Shown piece after piece: positions 22,949 through 33,659 of a stretch of DNA of 64,000 bases (positions are counted from its first letter, which is position 1; every line of letters begins with the position of its first letter). The notes beneath the pieces were generated by a model. The model worked only from the letters and a program-made list of their open reading frames with translations, was not told the DNA's origin and did no database searches. The translations under genes were made by a program, and so were the position numbers. Origin of the DNA: Hydractinia symbiolongicarpus (taxonomy: Eukaryota; Cnidaria; Hydrozoa; Anthoathecata; Hydractiniidae). The stretch covers positions 14,271,001 to 14,335,000 of the forward strand of contig NC_079885.1 of assembly GCF_029227915.1 (NCBI RefSeq). The letters run 5' to 3'.

Positions 22949-23398
22949 ATTGACTTTTTCACGTTACATTATTAATCATTGCGACTGTGACGTATCTTTT
23001 TTACGCAATAGCCGCTGAGTAAATCAAGAAAGAGACATGATTAGAAGTTGCTTTCCCAGCAAAACGGCTACAATCGTGCTGCAATAAATGCGCCACGTCG
23101 CAAATGAATGGATTACGAGCGTCAGACAAAGAAAATGGCGATGTACTTACTTTGCTAACTAACTTTGTCATATGAAAATTAAGTCTGAAAGTACCCTAGA
23201 TTGCATTTGTTGGAACTTTTAACCGGAAATTTTAAAGCGCATGGTTGTCGTAAACAATGGATAGCGCTTAAAAAGAGCTTTCAAATGCACATAAACACGA
23301 CCTATTTCGGATAAACCAGTCAAGAAATATGATCTTTAAAGCTTAAACCATTTTCGATGTAATGTGCTAATAAATCGTAGATATCTGCCCGTTTGTTT

Positions 23399-23517
23399 GT
23401 CTACGACCATACCACGATGAACTCACCTGTTCTCGCCCGATCACGGAAGTTAAGCATCGTCGGGCCGGGATAGTACTTGGATGGGGGACCGCCTGGAAAC
23501 TCCTGGTGTCGTAGGCT
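23399..23517 (+). rRNA. 5S rRNA, unit 42 (A25T, T38C, G99A, C106T)
   Basis: T38C is shared only with unit 82. The second T tract is interrupted as in unit 35. Spacer type B. Confidence 0.97.
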
Positions 23518-23958
23518 ATTGACTTTTTCACGTTACATTATTTATCATTACGACTGTGACGTATTTGTTTACGCAATAGCCGCTGAGTAAATCAAGTAAG
23601 AGACATGATTAGAAGTTGCTTTCCCTTAAAAAGGGCTACAATCTTGCTGCAATAAATGCGCCACGTCGCAAATGAATGGATTAAGAGCGTCAGACAAAGA
23701 AAATGGCGATGTAGTTACTTTGCTAATTAACTTTGTCATATGAAAATTAAGACTGAAAGTACCCTAGATTGCCTTCGTTGGAACTTTTTACCGGAAATCT
23801 TAAAGCGCATTATTGTCGTAAAGAATCGATAGCGCTTAAAAAGAGCTTTCAAATGCACATAAACACGACCTATTTCCGATCACCCAGACAAGAAATATGA
23901 TCTTTAAAATTTGAACCATTTTCGATGTAATGTGCTAATAAATCGTAGATATCTGCCC

Positions 23959-24132
23959 GTTTGTTTGTCTACGACCATACCACGATGAACTCACCTGTTC
24001 TCGTCCGATCACGGAAGTTAAGCATCGTCGGGCCGGGATAGTACTGTTTGTTTGTCTACGACCATACCACGATGAACTCACCTGTTCTCGTCCGATCACG
24101 GAAGTTAAGCATCGTCGGGCCGGGATAGTACT
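23959..24132 (+). repeat. 87-bp tandem duplication covering a 5S 5' half
   Basis: Segment 23959-24045 is repeated at 24046-24132. Each copy holds 8 bp of upstream flank (GTTTGTTT) and nt 1-79 of the gene. No clear microhomology is visible at the join (AGTACT next to GTTTG). Not present in the second large block. Confidence 0.93.
23967..24045 (+). pseudogene. Truncated 5S rRNA, unit 43 (nt 1-79)
   Basis: Reads the 5S sequence from nt 1 to the first T of the C box (nt 79), then joins directly to GTTTGTTT and a complete gene. It lacks helix IV, the 3' half of helices I and V and most of the C box, so it cannot make 5S rRNA. It carries A25T like the next gene, as expected from tandem duplication. 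Confidence 0.95.
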
Positions 24133-24172
24133 TGGATGGGGGACCGCCTGGAAACTCCTGGTGTCGTAGGCT
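24054..24172 (+). rRNA. 5S rRNA, unit 44 (A25T, G99A, C106T)
   Basis: Full gene directly after the truncated copy. It has lost its own spacer upstream region: no TAATAAAT box lies at -31, where 5S coding sequence sits instead. This makes it a natural test of the upstream element. TATTCAC replaces TATTGAC after it. Spacer type B. Confidence 0.96.
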
Positions 24173-24621
24173 ATTCACTTTTTCACGTTACATTATTTAT
24201 CATTACGACGGTGACGTATTTTTTTACGCAATAGCCGCTGAGTAAATCAAGTAAGGGACATGATTAGAAGTTGCTTTCCCTTAAAAAGGGCTACAATCTT
24301 GCTGCAATAAATGCGCCACGTCGCAAATGAATGGATTAAGAGCGTCAGACAAAGAAAATGGCGATGTAGTTACTTTGCTAATTAACTTTGTCATATGAAA
24401 ATTAAGACTGAAAGTACCCTAGATTGCCTTCGTTGGAACTTTTTACCGGAAATCTTAAAGCGCATTATTGTCGTAAAGAATCGATAGCGCTTAAAAAGAG
24501 CTTTCAAATGCACATAAACACGACCTATTTCCGATCACCCAGACAAGAAATATGATCTTTAAAATTTGAACCATTTTCGATGTAATGTGCTAATAAATCG
24601 TAGATATCTGCCCGTTTGTTT

Positions 24622-24740
24622 GTCTACGACCATACCACGATGAACACACCTGTTCTCGTCCGATCACGGAAGTTAAGCATCGTCGGGCCGGGATAGTACT
24701 TGGATGGGGGACCGCCTGGGAACTCCCGGTGTCGTAGGCT
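24622..24740 (+). rRNA. 5S rRNA, unit 45 (consensus)
   Basis: Reference gene with the perfect hairpin. Spacer type B marked by GATTAGTTGTTGC, shared with units 47 and 83. Confidence 0.98.
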
Positions 24741-25190
24741 ATTGACTTTTTCACGTCACATTATTTATCATTACGACTGTGACGTATCTTTTTTACGCAA
24801 TAGCCGCTGAGTAAATCAAGTAAGAGACATGATTAGTTGTTGCTTTCCCTTAAAAAGGGCTACAATCTTGCTGCAATAAATGCGCCACGTCGCAAATGAA
24901 TGGATTAAGAGCGTCAGACAAAGAAAATGGCGATGTAGTTACTTTGCTAATTAACTTTGTCATATGAAAATTAAGTCTGAAAGTACCCCAGATTGCCTTC
25001 GTTGGAACTTTTTACCGGAAATCTTAAAGCGCATGGTTGTCGTAAATAATGGATAGCGCTTGAAAAGAGCTTTCAAATGCACATAAACACGACCTATTTC
25101 GGATAAACCAGTCAAGAAATATGATCTTTAAAGCTTAAACCACTTTCGATGTAATGTGCTAATAAATCGTAGATATCTGCCCGTTTGTTT

Positions 25191-25309
25191 GTCTACGACC
25201 ATACCACGATGAACTCACCTGTTCTCGTCCGATCACGGAAGTTAAGCATCGTAGGGCCGGGATAGTACTTGGATGGGGGACCGCCTGGAAACTCCTGGTG
25301 TCGTAGGCT
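25191..25309 (+). rRNA. 5S rRNA, unit 46 (A25T, C63A, G99A, C106T)
   Basis: C63 is the bulged base of helix II, so C63A should not disturb pairing. First of eight units with this allele (46, 48, 51, 55, 84, 87, 91 and their relatives). Spacer type B. Confidence 0.97.
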
Positions 25310-25758
25310 ATTGACTTTTTCACGTTACATTATTTATCATTACGACTGTGACGTATTTTTTTACGCAATAGCCGCTGAGTAAATCAAGTAAGAGACATGA
25401 TTAGAAGTTGCTTTCCCTTAAAAAGGGCTACAATCTTGCTGCAATAAATGCGCCACGTCGCAAATGAATGGATTAAGAGCGTCAGACAAAGAAAATGGCG
25501 ATGTAGTTACTTTGCTAATTAACTTTGTCATATGAAAATTAAGACTGAAAGTACCCTAGATTGCCTTCGTTGGAACTTTTTACCGGAAATCTTAAAGCGC
25601 ATTATTGTCGTAAAGAATCGATAGCGCTTAAAAAGAGCTTTCAAATGCACATAAACACGACCTATTTCCGATCACCCAGACAAGAAATATGATCTTTAAA
25701 ATTTGAACCATTTTCGATGTAATGTGCTAATAAATCGTAGATATCTGCCCGTTTGTTT

Positions 25759-25877
25759 GTCTACGACCATACCACGATGAACACACCTGTTCTCGTCCGA
25801 TCACGGAAGTTAAGCATCGTCGGGCCGGGATAGTACTTGGATGGGGGACCGCCTGGGAACTCCCGGTGTCGTAGGCT
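25759..25877 (+). rRNA. 5S rRNA, unit 47 (consensus)
   Basis: Repeats unit 45, including the GATTAGTTGTTGC spacer marker. Spacer type B. Confidence 0.98.
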
Positions 25878-26327
25878 ATTGACTTTTTCACGTCACATTA
25901 TTTATCATTACGACTGTGACGTATCTTTTTTACGCAATAGCCGCTGAGTAAATCAAGTAAGAGACATGATTAGTTGTTGCTTTCCCTTAAAAAGGGCTAC
26001 AATCTTGCTGCAATAAATGCGCCACGTCGCAAATGAATGGATTAAGAGCGTCAGACAAAGAAAATGGCGATGTAGTTACTTTGCTAATTAACTTTGTCAT
26101 ATGAAAATTAAGTCTGAAAGTACCCCAGATTGCCTTCGTTGGAACTTTTTACCGGAAATCTTAAAGCGCATGGTTGTCGTAAATAATGGATAGCGCTTGA
26201 AAAGAGCTTTCAAATGCACATAAACACGACCTATTTCGGATAAACCAGTCAAGAAATATGATCTTTAAAGCTTAAACCACTTTCGATGTAATGTGCTAAT
26301 AAATCGTAGATATCTGCCCGTTTGTTT

Positions 26328-26446
26328 GTCTACGACCATACCACGATGAACTCACCTGTTCTCGTCCGATCACGGAAGTTAAGCATCGTAGGGCCGGGAT
26401 AGTACTTGGATGGGGGACCGCCTGGAAACTCCTGGTGTCGTAGGCT
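26328..26446 (+). rRNA. 5S rRNA, unit 48 (A25T, C63A, G99A, C106T)
   Basis: Same gene as unit 46. The type B spacer carries AGAGCGCGTGG, also found after units 51, 84 and 87. Confidence 0.97.
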
Positions 26447-26895
26447 ATTGACTTTTTCACGTTACATTATTTATCATTACGACTGTGACGTATTTTTTTA
26501 CGCAATAGCCGCTGAGTAAATCAAGTAAGAGACATGATTAGAAGTTGCTTTCCCTTAAAAAGGGCTACAATCTTGCTGCAATAAATGCGCCACGTCGCAA
26601 ATGAATGGATTAAGAGCGTCAGACAAAGAAAATGGCGATGTAGTTACTTTGCTAATTAACTTTGTCATATGAAAATTAAGTCTGAAAGTACCCCAGATTG
26701 CCTTCGTTGGAACTTTTTACCGGAAATCTTAGAGCGCGTGGTTGTCGTAAATAATGGATAGCGCTTGAAAAGAGCTTTCAAATGCACATAAACACGAACT
26801 ATTTCCGATCACCCAGTCAAGAATTATGATCTTTAAAATTTGAACCATTTTCGATGTAATGTGCTAATAAATCGTAGATATCTACCCGTATGTTT

Positions 26896-27014
26896 GTCTA
26901 CGACCATAGCACGATGAACACACCTGTTCTCGTCCGATCACGGAAGTTAAGCATCGTCGGGCCGGGATAGTACTTGGATGGGGGACCGCCTGGGAACTCC
27001 CGGTGTCGTAGGCT
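26896..27014 (+). rRNA. 5S rRNA, unit 49 (C14G)
   Basis: C14G removes the C14-G65 pair of helix II. Same allele in units 52, 85 and 88. Spacer type C with CCCTTAATTTCC. Confidence 0.96.
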
Positions 27015-27464
27015 ATTGACTTTTTTACGTTACATTATTTATCATTACGATTGTGACGTATCTTTTTTACGCAATAGCCGCTGAGTAAATCATGTAAGCG
27101 ACTTGATTAGAAGTTTCTTTCCCTTCAAAACGGCTACGATCTGGCTGCAATTAATGCGCCACGTCGCAAATGAATGGATTACGAGCGTCAGACAAAGAAA
27201 ATGGCGATGTAGTTAATTTGGTAACTAACTTTGTCATATGAAAATTAAGTCTGAAAGTACCCTTAATTTCCTTCGTTGGAACTTTTTACCGGAAATCTTA
27301 AAGCGCATTATTGTCGTAAAGAATCGATAGCGCTTAAAAAGAGCTTTCAAATGCACATAAACACGACCTATTTCCGATCACCCAGACAAGAAATATGATC
27401 TTTAAAATTTGAACCATTTTCGATGTAATGTGCTAATAAATCGTAGATATCTGCCCGTTTGTTT

Positions 27465-27583
27465 GTCTACGACCATACCACGATGAACTCACCTGTTCTC
27501 GTCCGATCACGGAAGTTAAGCATCGTCGGGCCGGGATAGTACTTGGATGGGGGACCGCCTGGAAACTCCTGGTGTCGTAGGCT
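27465..27583 (+). rRNA. 5S rRNA, unit 50 (A25T, G99A, C106T)
   Basis: Spacer type B with AATAGACGCTGAG in place of AATAGCCGCTGAG, a marker shared with units 86 and 89. Confidence 0.97.
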
Positions 27584-28032
27584 ATTGACTTTTTCACGTT
27601 ACATTATTTATCATTACGACTGTGACGTATTTTTTTACGCAATAGACGCTGAGTAAATCAAGTAAGAGACATGATTAGAAGTTGCTTTCCCATAAAAAGG
27701 GCTACAATCTTGCTGCAATAAATGCGCCACGTCGCAAATGAATGGATTAAGAGCGTCAGACAAAGAAAATGGCGATGTAGTTACTTTGCTAATTAACTTT
27801 GTCATGTGAAGATTAAGACTGAAAGTACCCTAGATTGCCTTCGTTGGAACTTTTTACCGGAAATCTTAAAGCGCATTATTGTCGTAAATAATGGATAGCG
27901 CTTGAAAAGAGCTTTCAAATGCACATAAACACGACCTATTTCGGATAAACCAGTCAAGAAATATGATCTTTAAAGCTTAAACCACTTTCGATGTAATGTG
28001 CTAATAAATCGTAGATATCTGCCCGTTTGTTT

Positions 28033-28151
28033 GTCTACGACCATACCACGATGAACTCACCTGTTCTCGTCCGATCACGGAAGTTAAGCATCGTAGGGCC
28101 GGGATAGTACTTGGATGGGGGACCGCCTGGAAACTCCTGGTGTCGTAGGCT
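28033..28151 (+). rRNA. 5S rRNA, unit 51 (A25T, C63A, G99A, C106T)
   Basis: Same gene as units 46 and 48; corresponds to unit 87. Spacer type B. Confidence 0.97.
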
Positions 28152-28600
28152 ATTGACTTTTTCACGTTACATTATTTATCATTACGACTGTGACGTATTT
28201 TTTTACGAAATAGCCGCTGAGTAAATCAAGTAAGAGACATGATTAGAAGTTGCTTTCCCTTAAAAAGGGCTACAATCTTGCTGCAATAAATGCGCCACGT
28301 CGCAAATGAATGGATTAAGAGCGTCAGACAAAGAAAATAGCGATGTAGTTACTTTGCTAATTAACTTTGTCATATGAAAATTAAGTCTGAAAGTACCCCA
28401 GATTGCCTTCGTTGGAACTTTTTACCGGAAATCTTAGAGCGCGTGGTTGTCGTAAATAATGGATAGCGCTTGAAAAGAGCTTTCAAATGCACATAAACAC
28501 GAACTATTTCCGATCACCCAGTCAAGAATTATGATCTTTAAAATTTGAACCATTTTCGATGTAATGTGCTAATAAATCGTAGATATCTACCCGTATGTTT

Positions 28601-28719
28601 GTCTACGACCATAGCACGATGAACACACCTGTTCTCGTCCGATCACGGAAGTTAAGCATCGTCGGGCCGGGATAGTACTTGGATGGGGGACCGCCTGGGA
28701 ACTCCCGGTGTCGTAGGCT
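28601..28719 (+). rRNA. 5S rRNA, unit 52 (C14G)
   Basis: Same gene as unit 49, three units on, giving a local three-unit period (C14G, A25T, C63A). Spacer type C. Confidence 0.96.
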
Positions 28720-29169
28720 ATTGACTTTTTTACGTTACATTATTTATCATTACGATTGTGACGTATCTTTTTTACGCAATAGCCGCTGAGTAAATCATGT
28801 AAGCGACTTGATTAGAAGTTTCTTTCCCTTCAAAACGGCTACGATCTGGCTGCAATTAATGCGCCACGTCGCAAATGAATGGATTACGAGCGTCAGACAA
28901 AGAAAATGGCGATGTAGTTAATTTGGTAACTAACTTTGTCATATGAAAATTAAGTCTGAAAGTACCCTAGATTGCCTTCGTTGGAACTTTTTACCGGAAA
29001 TCTTAAAGCGCATTATTGTCGTAAAGAATCGATAGCGCTTAAAAAGAGTTTTCCAATGCACATAAACACGACCTATTTCCGATCACCCAGTCAAGAAATA
29101 TGATCTTTAAAATTTGAACCATTTTCGATGTAATGTGCTAATAAATCGTAGATATCTGCCCGTTTGTTT

Positions 29170-29288
29170 GTCTACGACCATACCACGATGAACACACCTG
29201 TTCTCGTCCGATCACGGAAGTTAAGCATCGTCGGGCCGGGATAGTACTTGGATGGGAAACCGCCTGGGAACTCCCGGTGTCGTAGGCT
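29170..29288 (+). rRNA. 5S rRNA, unit 53 (G88A, G89A)
   Basis: Loop becomes GAAA, the commonest GNRA loop in RNA; private to this unit. First type D spacer follows (CCCTTAAAAAAACCTAC). Confidence 0.97.
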
Positions 29289-29738
29289 ATTGACTTTTTC
29301 ACGTTACATTATTTATCATTACGACTGTGACGTATCTTTTTTACGCAATAGCCGCTGAGTAAATCAAGTAAGAGACATGATTAGAAGTTTCTTTCCCTTA
29401 AAAAAACCTACAATCTTGCTGCAATAAATTCGCCACGTCGCAAATGAATGGATTACGAGCGTCAGACAAAGTAAATGGCGATGTACTTACTTTGCTAACT
29501 AACTTTGTCATATGAAAATTAAGTCTGAAAGTACCCTAAATTGCCTTCGTTGGAACTTTTTACCGGAAATCTTAAAGCGCATTATTGTCGTAAAGAATCG
29601 ATAGCGCTTAAAAAGAGCTTTCAAATGCACATAAACACGACCTATTTCCGATCACCCAGACAAGAAATATGATCTTTAAAATTTGAACCATTTTCGATGT
29701 AATGTGCTAATAAATCGTAGATATCTGCCCGTTTGTTT

Positions 29739-29857
29739 GTCTACGACCATACCACGAGGACCACACCTGTTCTCGTCCGATCACGGACGTTAAGCATCGT
29801 CGGGCCGGGATAGTACTTGGATGGGGGACCGCCTGGGAACTCCCGGTGTCGTAGGCT
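29739..29857 (+). rRNA. 5S rRNA, unit 54 (T20G, A23C, A50C)
   Basis: T20G breaks T20-A58 in helix II; A50C is at the edge of the A box. Same allele as unit 90, 20,827 bp downstream. Spacer type B. Confidence 0.95.
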
Positions 29858-30307
29858 ATTGACTTTTTCACGTCACATTATTTATCATTACGACTGTGAC
29901 GTATCTTTTTTACGAAATAGCCGCTGAGTAAATCAAGTAAGAGACATGATTAGAAGTTGCTTTCCCTTAAAAAGGGCTACAATCTTGCTGCAATAAATGC
30001 GCCACGTCGCAAATGAATGGATTAAGAGCGTCAGACAAAGAAAATGGCGATGTAGTTACTTTGCTAATTAACTTTGTCATATGAAAATTAAGTCTGAAAG
30101 TACCCCAGATTGCCTTCGTTGGAACTTTTCACCGGAAATCTTAAAGCGCATGGTTGTCGTAAATAATGGATAGCGCTTGAAAAGAGCTTTCAAATGCACA
30201 TAAACACGACCTATTTCGGATAAACCAGTCAAGAAATATGATCTTTAAAGCTTAAACCATTTTCGATGTAATGTGCTAATAAATCGTAGATATCTGCCCG
30301 TTTGTTT

Positions 30308-30426
30308 GTCTACGACCATACCACGATGAACTCACCTGTTCTCGTCCGATCACGGAAGTTAAGCATCGTAGGGCCGGGATAGTACTTGGATGGGGGACCG
30401 CCTGGAAACTCCTGGTGTCGTAGGCT
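30308..30426 (+). rRNA. 5S rRNA, unit 55 (A25T, C63A, G99A, C106T)
   Basis: C63A allele with ATCACTACGAC in the hairpin loop and GTCAAACAAAG in the spacer, both shared with unit 91. Spacer type B. Confidence 0.97.
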
Positions 30427-30875
30427 ATTGACTTTTTCACGTTACATTATTTATCACTACGACTGTGACGTATTTTTTTACGCAATAGCCGCTGAGTAAA
30501 TCAAGTAAGAGACATGATTAGAAGTTGCTTTCCCTTAAAAAGGGCTACAATCTTGCTGCAATAAATGCGCCACGTCGCAAATGAATGGATTAAGAGCGTC
30601 AAACAAAGAAAATGGCGATGTAGTTACTTTGCTAATTAACTTTGTCATATGAAAATTAAGTCTGAAAGTACCCCAGATTGCCTTCGTTGGAACTTTTTAC
30701 CAGAAATCTTAAAGCGCATGGTTGTCGTAAATAATGGATAGCGCTTGAAAAGAGCTTTCAAATGCACATAAACACGAACTATTTCCGATCACCCAGTCAA
30801 GAATTATGATCTTTAAAATTTGAACCATTTTCGATGTAATGTGCTAATAAATCGTAGATATCTACCCGTATGTTT

Positions 30876-30994
30876 GTCTACGACCATACCACGATAAACA
30901 CACCTGTTCTCGTCCGATCACGGAAGTTAAGCATCGTCGGGCCGGGATAGTACTTGGATGGGGGACCGCCTGGGAACTCCCGGTGTCGTAGGCT
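30876..30994 (+). rRNA. 5S rRNA, unit 56 (G21A)
   Basis: G21A breaks G21-C57 at the end of helix II. Counterpart of unit 92, which lacks this change. Spacer type C with ATTTCTCATTACG. Confidence 0.96.
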
Positions 30995-31444
30995 ATTGAC
31001 TTTTTCACGTTACATTATTTCTCATTACGATTGTGACGTATCTTTTTTACGCAATAGCCGCTGAGTAAATCATGTAAGCGACTTGATTAGAAGTTTCTTT
31101 CCCTTCAAAACGGCTACGATCTGGCTGCAATTAATGCGCCACGTCGCAAATGAATGGATTACGAGCGTCAGACAAAGAAAATGGCGATGTAGTTAATTTG
31201 GTAACTAACTTTGTCATATGAAAATTAAGTCTGAAAGTACCCTAAATTGCCTTCGTTGGAACTTTTTACCGGAAATCTTAAAGCGCATTATTGTCGTAAA
31301 GAATCGATAGCGCTTAAAGAGAGCTTTCAAATGCACATAAACACGAACTATTTCCGATCACCCAGTCAAGAATTATGATCTTTAAAATTTGAACCATTTT
31401 CGATGTAATGTGCTAATAAATCGTAGATATCTGCCCGTATGTTT

Positions 31445-31563
31445 GTCTACGACCATACCACGATGAACACACCTGTTCTCGTCCGATCACGGAAGTTAAG
31501 CATCGTCGGGCCGGGATAGTACTTGGATGGGGGACCGCCTGGGAACTCCCGGTGTCGTAGGCT
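31445..31563 (+). rRNA. 5S rRNA, unit 57 (consensus), weak T4 terminator
   Basis: Reference gene, but the following tract reads GACGTTTTCACG, only four T (31571-31574), so the second T6 may matter here. Type C spacer follows, then the 5S-less chimera. Confidence 0.97.
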
Positions 31564-32403
31564 ATTGACGTTTTCACGTTACATTATTTCTCATTACGAT
31601 TGTGACGTATCTTTTTTACGCAATAGCCGCTGAGTAAATCATGTAAGCGACTTGATTAGAAGTTTCTTTCCCTTCAAAACGGCTACGATCTGGCTGCAAT
31701 TAATGCGCCACGTCGCAAATGAATGGATTACGAGCGTCAGACAAAGAAAATGGCGATGTAGTTAATTTGGTAACTAACTTTGTCATATGAAAATTAAGTC
31801 TGAAAGTACCCTAAATTGCCTTCGTTGGAACTTTTTACCGGAAATCTTAAAGCGCATTATTGTCGTAAAGAATCGATAGCGCTTAAAGAGAGCTTTCAAA
31901 TGCACATAAACACGTTACATTATTTCTCATTACGATTGTGACGTATCTTTTTTACGCAATAGCCGCTGAGTAAATCAAGTAAGAGACATGATTAGAAGTT
32001 GTTTTTTACGCAATAGCCGCTGAGTAAATCAAGAAAGACACATGATTAGAAGTTGTTTTCCCAGCAAAACGGCCACAATCATGCTGCAATAAATGCGCCA
32101 CGTCGCAAATGAATGGATTACGAGCGTCAGACAAAGAAAATGGCGATGTACTTACTTTGGTAACTAACTTTGTCATATGAAAATTAAGTCTGAAAGTACC
32201 CTAGATTGCATTCGTTGGAACTTTTTACCGGAAATCTTAAAGCGCATGGTTGTCGTAAATAATGGATAGCGCTTAAAAAGAGCTTTCAAATGCACATAAA
32301 CACGACCTATTTCGGATAAACCAGTCAAGAAAAATGATCTTTAAATCTTAAACCATTTTCGATGTAATGTGCTAATAAATCGTAGATATCTGCCCGTTTG
32401 TTT
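31564..32403. other. 840-bp gene-free stretch with 5S-less chimera 1
   Basis: A full type C spacer runs to CACATAAA, then CACG (31911-31914) joins straight to TTACATTATTTCTC, which normally lies after a gene. The missing part corresponds to 233 bp: the upstream region, the whole 5S gene and its T5 tract. CACG occurs at both ends of the lost segment. A 54-bp duplication follows, and the spacer continues in type A-prime to unit 58. The spacing from unit 57 is 959 bp, which equals 569 + 569 - 233 + 54. Confidence 0.9.
31948..32055 (+). repeat. 54-bp tandem duplication in chimera 1
   Basis: The segment from TTTTTTACGC to GAAGTTG is present twice (31948-32001 and 32002-32055). The copies differ (CAAGTAAGAGACATG and CAAGAAAGACACATG), so they come from two spacer subtypes joined by recombination rather than from a simple slip. 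Confidence 0.9.
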
Positions 32404-32522
32404 GTCTACGACCATACCACGATGAACACACCTGTTCTCGTCCGAGCACGGAAGTTAAGCATCGTCGGGCCGGGATAGTACTTAGATGGGGGACCGCCTG
32501 GAAACTCCTGGTGTCGTAGGCT
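32404..32522 (+). rRNA. 5S rRNA, unit 58 (T43G, G81A, G99A, C106T)
   Basis: G81A breaks G81-C95 in helix IV within the C box; T43G is near helix III. Same allele as units 94 and, with extra changes, 63, 99 and 102. Preceded by GATCTTTAAATCTTAAACC. Spacer type B. Confidence 0.95.
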
Positions 32523-32971
32523 ATTGACTTTTTCACGTTACATTATTTATCATTACGACTGTGACGTATTTTTTTACGCAATAGCCGCTGAGTAAATCAA
32601 GTAAGAGACATGATTAGAAGTTGCTTTCCCTTAAAAAGGGCTACAATCTTGCTGCAATAAATGCGCCACGTCGCAAATGAATGGATTAAGAGCGTCAGAC
32701 AAAGAAAATGGCGATGTAGTTACTTTCCTAATTAACTTTGTCATATGAAAATTAAGTCTGAAAGTACCCTAGATTGCCTTCGTTGGAACTTTTTACCGGA
32801 AATCTTAAAGCGCATTATTGTCGTAAAGAATCGATAGCGCTTAAAAAGAGTTTTCCAATGCACATAAACACGACCTATTTCCGATCACCCAGTCAAGAAA
32901 TATGATCTTTAAAATTTGAACCATTTTCGATGTAATGTGCTAATAAATCGTAGATATCTGCCCGTTTGTTT

Positions 32972-33090
32972 GTCTACGACCATACCACGATGAACACACC
33001 TGTTCTCGTCCGATCACGGAAGTTAAGCATCGTCGGGCCGGGATAGTACTTGGATGGGGAACCGCCTGGGAACTCCCGGTGTCGTAGGCT
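32972..33090 (+). rRNA. 5S rRNA, unit 59 (G89A)
   Basis: Loop GGAA; type D spacer. Matches unit 95. Confidence 0.97.
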
Positions 33091-33540
33091 ATTGACTTTT
33101 TCACGTTACATTATTTATCATTACGACTGTGACGTATCTTTTTTACGCAATAGCCGCTGAGTAAATCAAGTAAGAGACATGATTAGAAGTTTCTTTCCCT
33201 TAAAAAAACCTACAATCTTGCTGCAATAAATTCGCCACGTCGCAAATGAATGGATTACGAGCGTCAGACAAAGTAAATGGCGATGTACTTACTTTGCTAA
33301 CTAACTTTGTCATATGAAAATTAAGTCTGAAAGTACCCTAAATTGCCTTCGTTGGAACTTTTTACCGGAAATCTTAAAGCGCATTATTGTCGTAAAGAAT
33401 CGATAGCGCTTAAAAAGAGCTTTCAAATGCACATAAAAACGAACTATTTCCGATCACCCAGTCAAGAATTATGATCTTTAAAATTTGAACCATTTTCGAT
33501 GTAATGTGCTAATAAATCGTAGATATCTGCCCGTATGTTT

Positions 33541-33659
33541 GTCTACGACCATACCACGATGAACACACCTGTTCTCGTCCGATCACGGAAGTTAAGTATC
33601 GTCGGGCCGGGATAGTACTTGGATGGGGGACCGCCTGGGAACTCCCGGTGTCGTAGGCT
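33541..33659 (+). rRNA. 5S rRNA, unit 60 (C57T)
   Basis: C57T makes G21-U57 in helix II and alters the A box (AAGTATCG). First of eight such units; all are preceded by CATAAAAACG or close to it except unit 108. Spacer type A. Confidence 0.96.

Larger units (their letters stand above)
21123..23880 (+). repeat. Five-unit block, second copy (units 38-42)
   Basis: Repeats the marker order of 17142-19900. Differences include G89A in unit 39, G88T in unit 40, T38C in unit 42 and consensus at nt 89 in unit 41. Confidence 0.8.
24622..25758 (+). repeat. Two-unit block, first copy (units 45-46)
   Basis: Consensus gene with GATTAGTTGTTG spacer, then a C63A gene; the same pair follows at 25759, an 1,137-bp step. 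The second large block holds only one such pair (units 83-84). Confidence 0.87.
25759..26895 (+). repeat. Two-unit block, second copy (units 47-48)
   Basis: Repeats 24622-25758 until the unit 48 spacer, which changes to AGAGCGCGTGG and then leads to the C14G unit. Confidence 0.85.

Noticed and set aside
31564-32403. Insertion of a transposon to explain the longer 959-bp spacing
   Set aside because: Every base is accounted for by ordinary spacer sequence with a 233-bp loss and a 54-bp gain. There are no terminal inverted repeats, poly-A tail or target-site duplication.
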